Origin: an uncultured Hyphomonas sp.
Lineage (GTDB): Bacteria > Pseudomonadota > Alphaproteobacteria > Caulobacterales > Hyphomonadaceae
DNA: 64,000 bases
NCBI RefSeq assembly: GCF_963675305.1
Contig: NZ_OY776147.1
Span: 868,001-932,000 of the forward strand
Reading direction: 5' to 3'
Translations under genes and position numbers: made by a program
Shown: positions 34,587 to 43,460 of the stretch, piece after piece
Numbering within the stretch: the stretch's first letter is position 1
Layout of the letters: every line of letters starts with the position of its first letter
Notes under the pieces: model-generated
Databases searched by the model: none
Told to the model about the DNA's origin: nothing
What the model saw: only the letters and a program-made list of their open reading frames with translations

Positions 34587-34804
34587 GACCAATGGCCTCC
34601 CAGAAAACTCAACTCTCCAACCAGCCTCGTCATTAGAGGAATTGGTTTGATCGACGGTTAACAGGAGGTGGCCGCAAAGCCTTAATTTCTGGAAGGATTC
34701 TATTGTCAGTGGTCTGAAACAACCCGGAGTGATCTCGTCCGTCCACCTATGATTTTCTTTGAGTCGTTACCCCTGCGGCAGCTCCGATTAATCTCCATCT
34801 CTTG

Positions 34805-35176
34805 TCAGGCCAGGCCCGGCCGCCATGCATCCTGTATATGTTGCGGCAGTTTCCGGGGGGCGAGCGCGATCAGGTCATAGCGCCAACCACAATCTGAAAG
34901 GGCCGGGTGGCGGGCCATCCAGAACTCTGCCGCCCGCGCGATCCGCTGCCAGCTGGCGGACGTGACCGCGCCTGCGGCAATTTGAACCTCGGCCCGGAAC
35001 TTTACCTCCACGAACGCAACGAGCCTGCCGCGCTTCGCAATCAGGTCCACCTCGCCCATGGGTGTCCGCACCCGGCGGCCCAGGATACGATAGCCCTTGG
35101 CCTGAAGGTAGACCGCCGCGAGCCACTCGCCCTTGCGGCCACGCTTCTCTGCCGCCTGCCGTTTCGCTTCAGCCAT
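34805..35176 (-). CDS. yraN: UPF0102 (YraN) family endonuclease-like protein
   Basis: 123 residues: KRGRKGEWLAAVYLQAKGYRILGRRVRTPMGEVDLIAKRGRLVAFVEVKFR, the conserved nuclease-like core (E, D, ExK) of the YraN family. Biochemical role uncertain. Start ATG 35176; longer in-frame sequence overlaps the acetyltransferase gene on the other strand. It normally follows rsmI directly; here a plus-strand gene lies between them. Confidence 0.87.
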   Translation of the reverse strand: MAEAKRQAAEKRGRKGEWLAAVYLQAKGYRILGRRVRTPMGEVDLIAKRGRLVAFVEVKFRAEVQIAAGAVTSASWQRIARAAEFWMARHPALSDCGWRYDLIALAPRKLPQHIQDAWRPGLA

Positions 35177-35270
35177 TTTTCGTCTCGATTTATCCGGGCT
35201 GTCATCTCTGGTAGAACTGAGCGAGAGGCTTTTCCAGCCTTTCTTATGGATGACCGGGAGGGCGATCGCC

Positions 35271-35759
35271 ATGGACATTGCCTATATCGACAAGAGCCAG
35301 ATTGCCGGGTGGCGGGCAGCCTGCGAACAGGTGGCGGCCGAGAAAACCTATCTCGGCCTTGTCTCCTTGCTGCCATTTGATCCCGAGCGGGCCCTGCCGA
35401 ACAGGATGATTGCCAATAACTGGCCGATGTATTGCGCGCTGGATAATGGCCGTGTGGTCGGGTGGATCGACATCATTCCGAACGAGGTTCCCGAATGTGC
35501 GCATCGCGGAACACTCGGGCTGGGCCTGCTGGCATCTCACAGGGGACAAGGCGCCGGCAGCCGCCTGATGGAGGCCGCGCTCGCGCACGCGCCGCAATGC
35601 GGTCTCACCAAGGTGGAGCTTGCGGTCTATACGAGCAATCTCTCCGCCATCTCGCTGTTCCTGAAGTTCGGTTTCAGCGAAGCCGGGATGTGGCGCGATT
35701 ATCGCCGCCTCGATGGCGTGACCTATGATGCACTCCTGATGGAGCGTTTCCTCGGCTGA
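35271..35759 (+). CDS. GNAT family N-acetyltransferase
   Basis: 162 residues. GNAT fold: motif A with GTLGLGLLASHRGQGAGSRLMEAAL (acetyl-CoA pyrophosphate loop RGQGAG), then VELAVYTSNLSAISLFLKFGFSEAGMWRDY. Substrate unknown. ATG 35271 follows GGGAGG 8 bases upstream. It is wedged between rsmI and yraN on the opposite strand, with only 6 bases to rsmI, and may be an insertion into an otherwise conserved gene pair. Confidence 0.88.
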   Translation: MDIAYIDKSQIAGWRAACEQVAAEKTYLGLVSLLPFDPERALPNRMIANNWPMYCALDNGRVVGWIDIIPNEVPECAHRGTLGLGLLASHRGQGAGSRLMEAALAHAPQCGLTKVELAVYTSNLSAISLFLKFGFSEAGMWRDYRRLDGVTYDALLMERFLG

Positions 35760-35765
35760 GCCTGT

Positions 35766-36701
35766 TCAGCCATCGGCCTTGATCTGTAGCGCGCGCTGGT
35801 AGACTTCCCGCTTTGGCAGGCCGAGCGCGTCGGCGACGGCATTGGCGGCGGCCTTGGTCGGTTGCTCGGCGAGGGCTTCGCGCAGGGCCGCGTCGAGCCG
35901 GGCAGGCGTGACAGCCTCTTCCAGCGGCGGACCGGCCAGGACAACGATCTCGCCCTTCGGGCCGCCCGCTTCGGCATAGTGCGCGGCAAGGTCCGCCAGC
36001 GTGCCGCGCCGGGTTTCCTCGAACAGCTTGGTCAGTTCCCGCGCCACGGCGCCCTGCCGCCCGGCGCCCAGCACACTGGCCATGTCCGCCAGCGTATCGG
36101 CGAGGCGCGGGCCGCTCTCATAGAAGATCAGCGTCGCCGGAACGGCTTTCAGGCTTTCGAGGCTATGCGTCCGGGCGCCTTGTTTTGGCGGCAGAAATCC
36201 GGCGAAGCAGAACCGGTCGCTGGGCAGGCCGCTGGCAACCAGGCCCGCCAGCATGGCCGAGGCGCCGGGGATCGGGAACACGCGGTGGCCCGCCTCCAGC
36301 GCTTCATGCGCCAGTTTCCAGCCCGGATCAGAGACAAGCGGCGTGCCCGCATCGGAGACCAGTGCGATCCGCGCGCCTTCGCTCAGCTTGCGCAGGAGTT
36401 CGGGTCTCCGTTCCGCCCCATTGTGGTCATGATATGGGCTGACGCGGGCCTTAACCCCATAGGCGGACAGGAGTTTGCCCGCCACCCGCGTGTCCTCGGC
36501 CAGCACCTCATCGGCTGCAGCCAGAACGTCCAGCGCGCGGAGCGTAATGTCCCGCAGGTTGCCGATCGGCGTGGAGACGACATAGAGGCCAGGCTGAAGC
36601 ACTTGGGGCGGTTGCCCGTCCGGCCCGGCGCCCCTAGAGTCGCGCCAGCCGGGAATCGTCTGCGCGCCGGATGCTTCAGGAGATGTTTCAGGAGATGACA
36701 T
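35766..36701 (-). CDS. rsmI: 16S rRNA (cytidine-1402-2'-O)-methyltransferase
   Basis: 311 residues, tetrapyrrole-methylase fold: YVVSTPIGNLRDITLRALDVLAAADEVLAEDTR, SDAGTPLVSDPG, VFPIPGASAMLAGLVASGLP and FYESGPRL. It modifies C1402 in the ribosome decoding centre. Start ATG 36701 or ATG 36713; both overlap the start region of the divergent lipoprotein gene. Confidence 0.94.
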   Translation of the reverse strand: MSSPETSPEASGAQTIPGWRDSRGAGPDGQPPQVLQPGLYVVSTPIGNLRDITLRALDVLAAADEVLAEDTRVAGKLLSAYGVKARVSPYHDHNGAERRPELLRKLSEGARIALVSDAGTPLVSDPGWKLAHEALEAGHRVFPIPGASAMLAGLVASGLPSDRFCFAGFLPPKQGARTHSLESLKAVPATLIFYESGPRLADTLADMASVLGAGRQGAVARELTKLFEETRRGTLADLAAHYAEAGGPKGEIVVLAGPPLEEAVTPARLDAALREALAEQPTKAAANAVADALGLPKREVYQRALQIKADG

Positions 36702-38005
36702 TGCTGCAACCATTGCTCAGGACGATTAAAGCGCCAAGCTTTCTTCTCATAGGTTTCCTGTTCGCCACCGCCTGTGCCAGCGCACCGGCCCGTCCGCCAG
36801 TCCAGATCGGCACCGGTACCCCACGGGTTGAGCCCATTACCGGCCCGGTCGACCAGCCGGAAGAGGGCGTCGACGTCACCGACCTTGGAGAGCCGGAAGA
36901 CCTGACCCAGGTGCGCGGCGATGGCGGCCTGACACCGGCCTTCATGGAAGGGCGCGAGATCAAGCGCGCCGCCGTACTGTTGCCGTTCTCGCACCCGAAC
37001 GCGCAGGTCCGCGCCGAGGCCGAGAGCATGCTGGCCGGGATCGAACTGGCCCTGTTCCAGTATGCCGGGGATGACTTCCTGATCATCCCGAAGGACACTG
37101 CCGGCAAGACATCCGTCACCGAAGCCCGCATGGATGAGGCGGTGCAGGAGAAGGCCAATGTCGTGCTTGGCCCGCTGTTCGGCGCCAATGTGAAAGCCAT
37201 CACCGAGCGCGCGCAGGACAAGAATATCCCCGTCATCGCTTTCTCGAACGACCGCAGCGCGGCGGGCGGCGGGGCGTATCTCGCCTCCATCTCGCCTGAG
37301 GAAGAAGTCCGCCGGATGGTGCAGTATGCCGCCGGGCAGGGCATTTACAGTTTCGTCTTCCTTGGCCCGCAGACCGCCTATGGCCGCCAGATCGAGACGG
37401 CCCTGCGCACGGAAGCCTTCAATGTTGGCGGCACGGTGCTGACCTCGGCCTTCTACATGCCGGAGACCGGCCCGACGGAAGCGGCCCGGTCCGTCTCCGG
37501 CATCCTGAAATCCGAAATCGCGACGCGTCCGCGCAACAAGGTGGCCGTGATGATCCCGGAGCGCGGCGTGAAGCTGCTCTCCATCGCGCCGCTGCTGCCT
37601 TATAATGGCGTGGACATGACCCATGTCACCCTGATGGGCACCAGCCTGTGGAGCGATGAATCCGTCTGGCGCGAACCGACACTGGACGGCGCCGTCTATC
37701 CCGCGCCCGATCCGGAAAACCTCACCACCTTCCGCGAAGCCTATCGCCGCATCTATGGCAAGTCGCCGACAGACCTTGCCGCTGTTGCCTATGACGCAGC
37801 CGCCGTTGCCGTCAGTCTCGCAGGCGAGGACAACCTCAAATACAATGGCGTGACCAATCCCGACGGCTTCTTCGGCGTCAACGGCCTGTTCCGTTTCCGC
37901 CTCGACGGCACCAGCGAGCGCGGCCTTGCCGTGATGCAGATCCGACCGACCGGCGCAGAACTGATCGAGAAGGGCGCCAGCCAGTTCGGCCCGGGGGCCA
38001 GCTGA
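36695..38005 (+). CDS. LppC/LpoA-like penicillin-binding protein activator lipoprotein
   Basis: 436 residues from ATG 36695; earlier in-frame ATGs at 36671 and 36683 would put acidic residues in the n-region of the signal. Lipoprotein signal ending FATAC. The mature part has a type I periplasmic-binding fold (AAVLLPFSHPNAQVRAEAESMLAGIELAL; NVVLGPLFGANVKAI; IPVIAFSNDRS). LpoA-like proteins stimulate PBP1A from the outer membrane; a mrcA-type gene lies 9 kb away. Divergent from rsmI, as in many Proteobacteria. Confidence 0.85.
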   Translation: MTLLQPLLRTIKAPSFLLIGFLFATACASAPARPPVQIGTGTPRVEPITGPVDQPEEGVDVTDLGEPEDLTQVRGDGGLTPAFMEGREIKRAAVLLPFSHPNAQVRAEAESMLAGIELALFQYAGDDFLIIPKDTAGKTSVTEARMDEAVQEKANVVLGPLFGANVKAITERAQDKNIPVIAFSNDRSAAGGGAYLASISPEEEVRRMVQYAAGQGIYSFVFLGPQTAYGRQIETALRTEAFNVGGTVLTSAFYMPETGPTEAARSVSGILKSEIATRPRNKVAVMIPERGVKLLSIAPLLPYNGVDMTHVTLMGTSLWSDESVWREPTLDGAVYPAPDPENLTTFREAYRRIYGKSPTDLAAVAYDAAAVAVSLAGEDNLKYNGVTNPDGFFGVNGLFRFRLDGTSERGLAVMQIRPTGAELIEKGASQFGPGAS

Positions 38006-38141
38006 TCCAGACAATCCGTCGGGCAATTTGGCGGGGAACCCCACGTCAACTGCCTGCATCCCTCCCTTGCACGTGTGTAATTCGCGCCCCACATGACGCG
38101 TCAGGGCACAGGACTAGAGAGAAACGGCGAGCCATTCATCC

Positions 38142-39299
38142 ATGAGCAAGCGCGATTATTACGAGGTTCTTGGCGTCTCACGCGATGTCGATGAGAAGGC
38201 GCTGAAATCCGCCTACCGCAAGCTGGCCATGAAATACCACCCGGACCAGAATCCGGGCGACAAGGAAGCCGAAGACAAGTTCAAGGAAGTCGGCGAGGCC
38301 TATGCCGTGCTTTCCGATGCGCAGAAGCGCGCCGCCTATGACCAGTTCGGCCATGGCGCCTTCGAGAACGGCATGGGCGGAGGCGGCAATCCGTTCGGCG
38401 CTGGCGTTCACCCCGAAGACATTTTCCAGGACCTGTTCAGCCAGGTGTTCGGCGCAGGCGGGTTCGGCGGCGGCCGTCGCCGCGGCGGCCCGCAGCGCGG
38501 CGCAGACCTGCGCTACGATCTCGAAATCACCCTCGCCGAGGCATTCGCCGGCAAGGACGAAACCATTCACGTGCCCCAGGCCGTCGACTGCAAGACCTGC
38601 GAAGGGTCTGGCGCCGCGCCGGGCACAACGCCTGAAACCTGCGACACGTGCGGCGGCGCAGGCCGCGTGCGCGCCCAGCAGGGCTTCTTCACGATGGAAC
38701 GCACCTGCCCGCGCTGCAACGGCAAGGGCAAGACCATCAAGAAGCCGTGCAAGGATTGCGGCGGGGCCGGCCAGGTGCGCGAAGAGCGCAAGCTGAACGT
38801 GAAGATTCCGGCCGGCGTCGAAAGCGGCATGCGCATCCGCCTCGCGGGCGAAGGCGAAGCCGGGGCCAATGGCGGCGGCAAGGGCGACCTCTACATCTTC
38901 GTCGATGTCGTCGAGCATGACATTTTCGAACGCGACGGGCCGAACCTCTACTGCCGCGCGCCGGTGCCGATGGTAACGGCTGCGCTGGGCGGCGAGATCG
39001 AGATCCCGACCATCGATGGCGGCCGCGCCCGCGTCGTGGTGCCGGAAGGCGCCCAGACCGGCCGCAAGCTGCGCCTGCGCGGCAAGGGCATGCCGTCGGT
39101 CCGCCAGTCCGGCCATACCGGTGACCTGTTCGTCGAGATGTTCGTGGAAACCCCGCGCAATCTGACGGCCCGCCAGAAAGACATCCTGCGCGAATTCTGC
39201 GACTGTTCCGGCGCCGACTGCCACCCCGAAAGCGAAGGCTTCCTCGGCCGCATCAAACGCTTCTGGAACGGCGACCACGAAGAAGACCGCCCGAACTAG
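38142..39299 (+). CDS. dnaJ: Chaperone DnaJ (Hsp40)
   Basis: 385 residues, type I DnaJ: J domain with HPD (AMKYHPDQNPGDKEAEDKF, about 26-45), Gly-rich region (about 75-120), four CxxCxGxG zinc motifs (CKTCEGSG, CDTCGGAG, CPRCNGKG, CKDCGGAG) and the substrate-binding C-terminal domains. It stimulates DnaK. dnaK is not in the window on either side, so the usual dnaK-dnaJ pair is split here. Confidence 0.96.
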   Translation: MSKRDYYEVLGVSRDVDEKALKSAYRKLAMKYHPDQNPGDKEAEDKFKEVGEAYAVLSDAQKRAAYDQFGHGAFENGMGGGGNPFGAGVHPEDIFQDLFSQVFGAGGFGGGRRRGGPQRGADLRYDLEITLAEAFAGKDETIHVPQAVDCKTCEGSGAAPGTTPETCDTCGGAGRVRAQQGFFTMERTCPRCNGKGKTIKKPCKDCGGAGQVREERKLNVKIPAGVESGMRIRLAGEGEAGANGGGKGDLYIFVDVVEHDIFERDGPNLYCRAPVPMVTAALGGEIEIPTIDGGRARVVVPEGAQTGRKLRLRGKGMPSVRQSGHTGDLFVEMFVETPRNLTARQKDILREFCDCSGADCHPESEGFLGRIKRFWNGDHEEDRPN

Positions 39300-39370
39300 G
39301 CTTTCCCAAACCAGGCTACATGGCCGCGAGTTCATTTGCCTGACGGGCAGGGCATGCCCATCTGAAGACC

Positions 39371-39733
39371 ATGTTCAAGCGCATCCCTTCCGCCCCGCCC
39401 GGGATTGTTGCCTTCGAAGCCGAGGGTGAGATCACCGATTCCGATTACAAAACAATCCTGATCCCGGCGGTGGAGACCGCGAAGGAGGCGCTCGGCAAGG
39501 TGCGCATCCTGCTCCGCTTCGGGCCGGCCTTCAAAGGCTACAGCGCCCACGCCATGCTGGACGACACGATGCTGGGCCTTGCCCACTGGAAGGATTTCGA
39601 ACGCCTTGCTGTCGTTACCGATGTCGACTGGATCGCCCATGGCGTCCGCATCTTCGGCCCGCTCATCCCGGCAAAGACCCGCGTTTTCCCGGCCGGAGAC
39701 ACAGAGGCCGCCCTGGATTGGGTGAGCGCGTAA
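39371..39733 (+). CDS. SpoIIAA-like (STAS-fold) protein
   Basis: 120 residues with the pattern of the SpoIIAA-like family (PF11964): GIVAFEAEGEITDSDYKTILIPAVE, RILLRFGPAFKGYSAHAMLDDTMLGLAHWKDFERLAVVTDVDWI. These small STAS-fold proteins may bind lipids or act in regulation; the exact role is unknown. It converges with the XRE gene. Confidence 0.78.
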   Translation: MFKRIPSAPPGIVAFEAEGEITDSDYKTILIPAVETAKEALGKVRILLRFGPAFKGYSAHAMLDDTMLGLAHWKDFERLAVVTDVDWIAHGVRIFGPLIPAKTRVFPAGDTEAALDWVSA

Positions 39734-39735
39734 GC

Positions 39736-40353
39736 TCAGCCCAGCGCGTCATAGGGAATGGAGAGGAGTGGACTGCCCATCTGGCGCAGCTCGGTCAGAT
39801 ATTCCGCCTCGCTCAGGCGCCGCAATTCGCACAGGCACCAGATTTCGCCGGATGCGGAAATATGCGGCGTGTCCATGCCGCGGAAATAGACCGGGCCGCC
39901 GGGCGACTGGATACGGTTCAGGGACACGGTCATTGCAAGATCGCCGGAAAAGATGCCGGAGCGTTCCCAGGCGTGCATCTGTTCGTCTGCTTCATCGCCG
40001 AACCGGCCATAGAGGCTGGTGCCCGGGCCGAGGCCGTCGGCTGAGACTTCTGCGGCGGCGGCCCGGCTGACCTCCACGAATACGGCGCCCTGACGCAGCA
40101 GCGTGGCAGGCCAGGAAGACATCTGAACACGGAGTTTCGTCAACGCGTCCAGCCGGCTGGTCGTGGTCTGGCGCATCATGTCCCGCATCTGGCGCCGGTG
40201 GCGGACGCCGGGCAGGTCTATTCCGCGTTCCCAGCGGGAAATGGTTGTCTGGTCCACCGAAAGGCGCTCGGCCAGACAGCGCTGGGACAGGCCGAGGTCC
40301 TGGCGCAGGCCGGTCACCATCCTGGCCCAGTTTGTGGAAGGGAGCGCGTCCAT
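39736..40353 (-). CDS. XRE-family regulator with a sensory C-terminal domain
   Basis: 205 residues. The N-terminal Cro/CI helix-turn-helix WARMVTGLRQDLGLSQRCLAERLSVDQTTISRWERGIDLPG (about 9-50) is complete. The C-terminal domain (about 80-205) contains PAS-like segments (ASGEIWCLCELRRLSEAEYL). The start is ATG 40353. The divergent promoter region toward the TonB receptor holds several TGTGAC motifs that could be its operators. Confidence 0.82.
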   Translation of the reverse strand: MDALPSTNWARMVTGLRQDLGLSQRCLAERLSVDQTTISRWERGIDLPGVRHRRQMRDMMRQTTTSRLDALTKLRVQMSSWPATLLRQGAVFVEVSRAAAAEVSADGLGPGTSLYGRFGDEADEQMHAWERSGIFSGDLAMTVSLNRIQSPGGPVYFRGMDTPHISASGEIWCLCELRRLSEAEYLTELRQMGSPLLSIPYDALG

Positions 40354-40380
40354 TTCCGGTCTCGCTGGATTGGGGTGAAG

Positions 40381-40486
40381 TGTGACGGTTTTCCTGTAGC
40401 GCGGGACATGTGCGTTTTTGTGACGTCAGGTGTTTTGAGGCGCTGCGGTGTCAGATTCTTCAAATAAACGCGAAAACCATGTCACA
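40381..40486. promoter_or_regulatory. Repeated TGTGAC motifs between the XRE regulator and the TonB receptor
   Basis: TGTGACGGTTTTC at 40381-40393 is nearly the reverse complement of GAAAACCATGTCACA at 40472-40486. A further TGTGACG lies at 40419-40425 and GTGTCAG at 40448-40454. The arrangement fits a multi-site operator, perhaps for the XRE protein. I find no cobalamin riboswitch in this gap. Confidence 0.4.
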
Positions 40487-40533
40487 CCGCCGGGATAGTG
40501 CCGCCTTCAGATTATCTGACGCGGGGTTCTGTC

Positions 40534-42483
40534 ATGTCTAAATTTCCCTTTCGCACATCTTTGTTCTGCGCCATCTTGGCGGCGGCTCTCACGCAGGGGC
40601 TTGCCCATGCGGAGGAGGATGAGGCCCTCAAGATGGACCAGGTGGTCGTTTCCGCCTCGCGGGCCGCGGTGCCGGTGAACCAGCTGGGCGACGCGATCAG
40701 CGTTCTCGATGCCGAGACGATCGAGCTGCAGCAGCTGACCACGCTGGACGATGCGCTGGAGCGCACGCCCGGCGTCTCGATCACGCGGTCCGGCGGGGTC
40801 GGCCAGAACACGCAGGTCCGCATGCGCGGCTTCACCAGCAAGCACGTGCTGGTCATGATTGATGGGGTGAAGGTCAACAACCCATCCGAGGGCGACAACC
40901 AGTTCGGCATCGATCACCTCTTTCTCGACAATATCGAGAAGGTGGAAGTGCTGCGCGGGCCGCAGTCCGGCGTTTATGGCGCGGATGCCGTGGCCGGCGT
41001 GATCAACGTCGTCACCAAGCGGCCGGAAGGGCCGCTGGAGGTGCGCGGCTCTGCCATGGCCGGCGACAATGACACCTACGAAGTCAGCGCCGGTGTCCAG
41101 CAGGGCACGGACCGTTACGGCTTCTCCGGCACGGTCTCCTATTTCGACACGGCCGGCATTTCGCTCGCCAGCCGTCCGCCGGGCAATACCGAGCGGGACG
41201 GGTATGAGAACTTCACCGCCCAGCTGCGGGGCGATTACCGTCCGACGGCGGACACCGAACTCAGCGGCTGGCTGCGCTACACCGACGCCATGAACGAGAT
41301 CGACGAAGGCTCCCTGCCAGCAGACAACCCGCTCGGCCTGCCGGGCTATATCTTCCAGGACTCCGAAGGCGAAGTGCAGAGCGAGCAGCTGTTCGGCGCC
41401 CTCAAGGGCGAGTGGACAACGCTTGGCGGGAAGCTGACGCATACTGCGCAGCTCTCCTATGTCGACCTGCAGGGTCTCTACAAGACACCCACCACGGAAC
41501 AGGACTCAGAAGGCGAGACGCTGGAAGCCACCTATTACGCCACCTGGCGTCCGAACGGCGCGGTGACGCTGACCGGCGGGGCGGAATACCGCGACGAAAA
41601 GGCCGTGTTCGAACAGCCTGTTGGCTACGCCTATGCGCTGATCAATGACAGCATCTCGAACTCCGCTGTGTTCGCCGAGGCCAATCTGGAAATGGCCGAA
41701 GGCTTCTTTCTGTCCGCCGCCGCGCGCTATGACGACAATGAGAAGTTCGGCGGCGAGTTCACCCATCGCCTGACGGCGGCTTATAACCTGCCCGATACGG
41801 TCAGCATTCCGGGCGTCGAGACCAAGCTGCGGATTTCCTATGGTGAAGGCGCCGAAGCGCCCGGCCTGCGCCAGATGCTCGGTTCGTCGGCGACCTTCCA
41901 GGGCAATCCGAACCTCAAGCCGGAATCAAGCTGGATGGCCGATGCCGGCATCGACCAGCGGCTGAAGAACGGCAAGGCGTCCTGGAGCTTTACCGTGTTC
42001 ACCGGCGAGGCCGATGACGGCATCTTCTCCATCTACGATCCGGTGACGTTTGTCAGCACCCCGCAGAATATCGACAGCCCGGTTGAAATGAAGGGCGTCG
42101 AGGTGGACGCGGTCTATTCCCCGCTCGCCTGGCTCGACCTCAGCGGCGCCTATACCTATCTGGAAGCCGAGGAGAAGGCCGCGCGCACGCAGCTGTTCGG
42201 CCGTCCGAAGCATGAAGCCAGCGCTGCTGTCACCGTCCGCCCGATCGAGGATCTGTCGCTGACGGTCGATGCCTACTGGCGCGAAGAATTCTTCAGCGAT
42301 TATCCGTCCACCTATGTCATGCCGGGCTATTCGCTGTTCAACCTGTCGGCCGTCTGGAACATCAATGACACGATGACCCTGTCGGCGCGCCTGCAGAATG
42401 CCGGTGACAAATTCTATGAAGAGAAACTGGGCGACGCCACCTATGGCCGCACCGGCCAGGTTCGCCTCACGGTCCGCTACTAG
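40534..42483 (+). CDS. TonB-dependent outer-membrane receptor, BtuB-like
   Basis: 649 residues from ATG 40534. Signal peptide (TSLFCAILAAALTQGLAHA), TonB box-like segment MDQVVVSAS, plug domain (DDALERTPGVSITRSGGVGQNTQVRMRGF; EVLRGPQSGVYGADAVAGVINVVTK) and a 22-strand barrel ending in aromatic QVRLTVRY. The overall pattern resembles BtuB/colicin I receptors. It is followed 10 bases later by a glycerophosphodiesterase lipoprotein, suggesting an uptake role for a phosphodiester or another nutrient rather than cobalamin. Confidence 0.9.
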   Translation: MSKFPFRTSLFCAILAAALTQGLAHAEEDEALKMDQVVVSASRAAVPVNQLGDAISVLDAETIELQQLTTLDDALERTPGVSITRSGGVGQNTQVRMRGFTSKHVLVMIDGVKVNNPSEGDNQFGIDHLFLDNIEKVEVLRGPQSGVYGADAVAGVINVVTKRPEGPLEVRGSAMAGDNDTYEVSAGVQQGTDRYGFSGTVSYFDTAGISLASRPPGNTERDGYENFTAQLRGDYRPTADTELSGWLRYTDAMNEIDEGSLPADNPLGLPGYIFQDSEGEVQSEQLFGALKGEWTTLGGKLTHTAQLSYVDLQGLYKTPTTEQDSEGETLEATYYATWRPNGAVTLTGGAEYRDEKAVFEQPVGYAYALINDSISNSAVFAEANLEMAEGFFLSAAARYDDNEKFGGEFTHRLTAAYNLPDTVSIPGVETKLRISYGEGAEAPGLRQMLGSSATFQGNPNLKPESSWMADAGIDQRLKNGKASWSFTVFTGEADDGIFSIYDPVTFVSTPQNIDSPVEMKGVEVDAVYSPLAWLDLSGAYTYLEAEEKAARTQLFGRPKHEASAAVTVRPIEDLSLTVDAYWREEFFSDYPSTYVMPGYSLFNLSAVWNINDTMTLSARLQNAGDKFYEEKLGDATYGRTGQVRLTVRY

Positions 42484-42493
42484 GGAGAATGCA

Positions 42494-43456
42494 ATGCGCA
42501 AGACAGGTCTGACACTCCGCGCCGTTTCCGCAGCGGCCTTGCTGGCCGGATGTGCCACGGCGCCCCCGGCAATCGCAGACGCGCCTGCGGCTGGGGAGGT
42601 CATCTCTGAAACCTTCCCCCTCGTCGCGGACGCAGGCGGCATGCCGGGCTTCTTCAACTGCCTGCGCCAGCAGGATGCCATCCTGATCAGCGCGCACCGG
42701 GGCGGGCCTGTGCCGGGCTATCCCGAGAATGCGCTGGAGACCTTTCAGCACACGGTCAGTGAAATTCCGGCCCTGCTGGAAATCGACGTCCAGAAAAGTG
42801 CCGACGGCGTCATGATCCTCATGCATGACGATACGCTGGAGCGGACATCGACGGGTGAGGGCGAGGCCAGCGATCTGACACTGGCGGAGCTTCAGGCCCT
42901 CACGCTGAAGGACAATGAAGGCAACGCCACGTCCTTCCGTATCCCCACGCTGGATGCCGTTCTGGACTGGAGCGAAGGCCGCGCCATGTTCGCGCTCGAC
43001 CGCAAAGGCACGACCACCTATGAGGATCTGGTCAATGCGGTGGCGGCGCATGATGCCTTCGACCGGGTCATGTTCGCGACCTATTCGCTGGACGATGCCG
43101 CGCTGGTTGCCGGCCTGTCACAGAAGGCGATGATCGTGACGCCCGTCGAGAAGCTGGAAGACCTGCAAACGCTCCGCGTGTCCGGCGTGAACCTTGCCAA
43201 CGTCCTCTCCTGGGGCGGCACGGAAGTGCCCCGGCCCGATTTCTATGCCGAGCTTGAAGCAAAGGGCGTGGAAAGCGCCTTCGCCACGCTCGGTTGGTGG
43301 ACCGGGTCCTGGGACAGCCGCATCGACATGCTGGACGATGACACGCTCTATCGCCGCATCACGCGGGGCGCCCGCCTGCTTGCGACGGACCGGGGCCGGG
43401 AGGTCGCAAAAGTCCTGCCGGGTCTCTCCGCCGCGAAGGCCTGCACCCGGAGCTAG
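42494..43456 (+). CDS. Glycerophosphodiester phosphodiesterase lipoprotein
   Basis: 320 residues. Lipoprotein signal with lipobox LLAGC, then the GDPD catalytic domain: ISAHRGGPVPGYPENALETF (active His and metal-binding Glu), EIDVQKSADGVMILMHDDTLERTSTG, and GRAMFALDRKG. It hydrolyses glycerophosphodiesters in the periplasm or at the outer membrane. In operon with the upstream TonB receptor (10-base gap). Confidence 0.88.
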   Translation: MRKTGLTLRAVSAAALLAGCATAPPAIADAPAAGEVISETFPLVADAGGMPGFFNCLRQQDAILISAHRGGPVPGYPENALETFQHTVSEIPALLEIDVQKSADGVMILMHDDTLERTSTGEGEASDLTLAELQALTLKDNEGNATSFRIPTLDAVLDWSEGRAMFALDRKGTTTYEDLVNAVAAHDAFDRVMFATYSLDDAALVAGLSQKAMIVTPVEKLEDLQTLRVSGVNLANVLSWGGTEVPRPDFYAELEAKGVESAFATLGWWTGSWDSRIDMLDDDTLYRRITRGARLLATDRGREVAKVLPGLSAAKACTRS

Positions 43457-43460
43457 GCGC

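Noticed and set aside
40354..40533. Cobalamin riboswitch before the BtuB-like receptor
   Set aside because: The gap is only 180 bases and contains no B12-box-like sequence or the expected stems.
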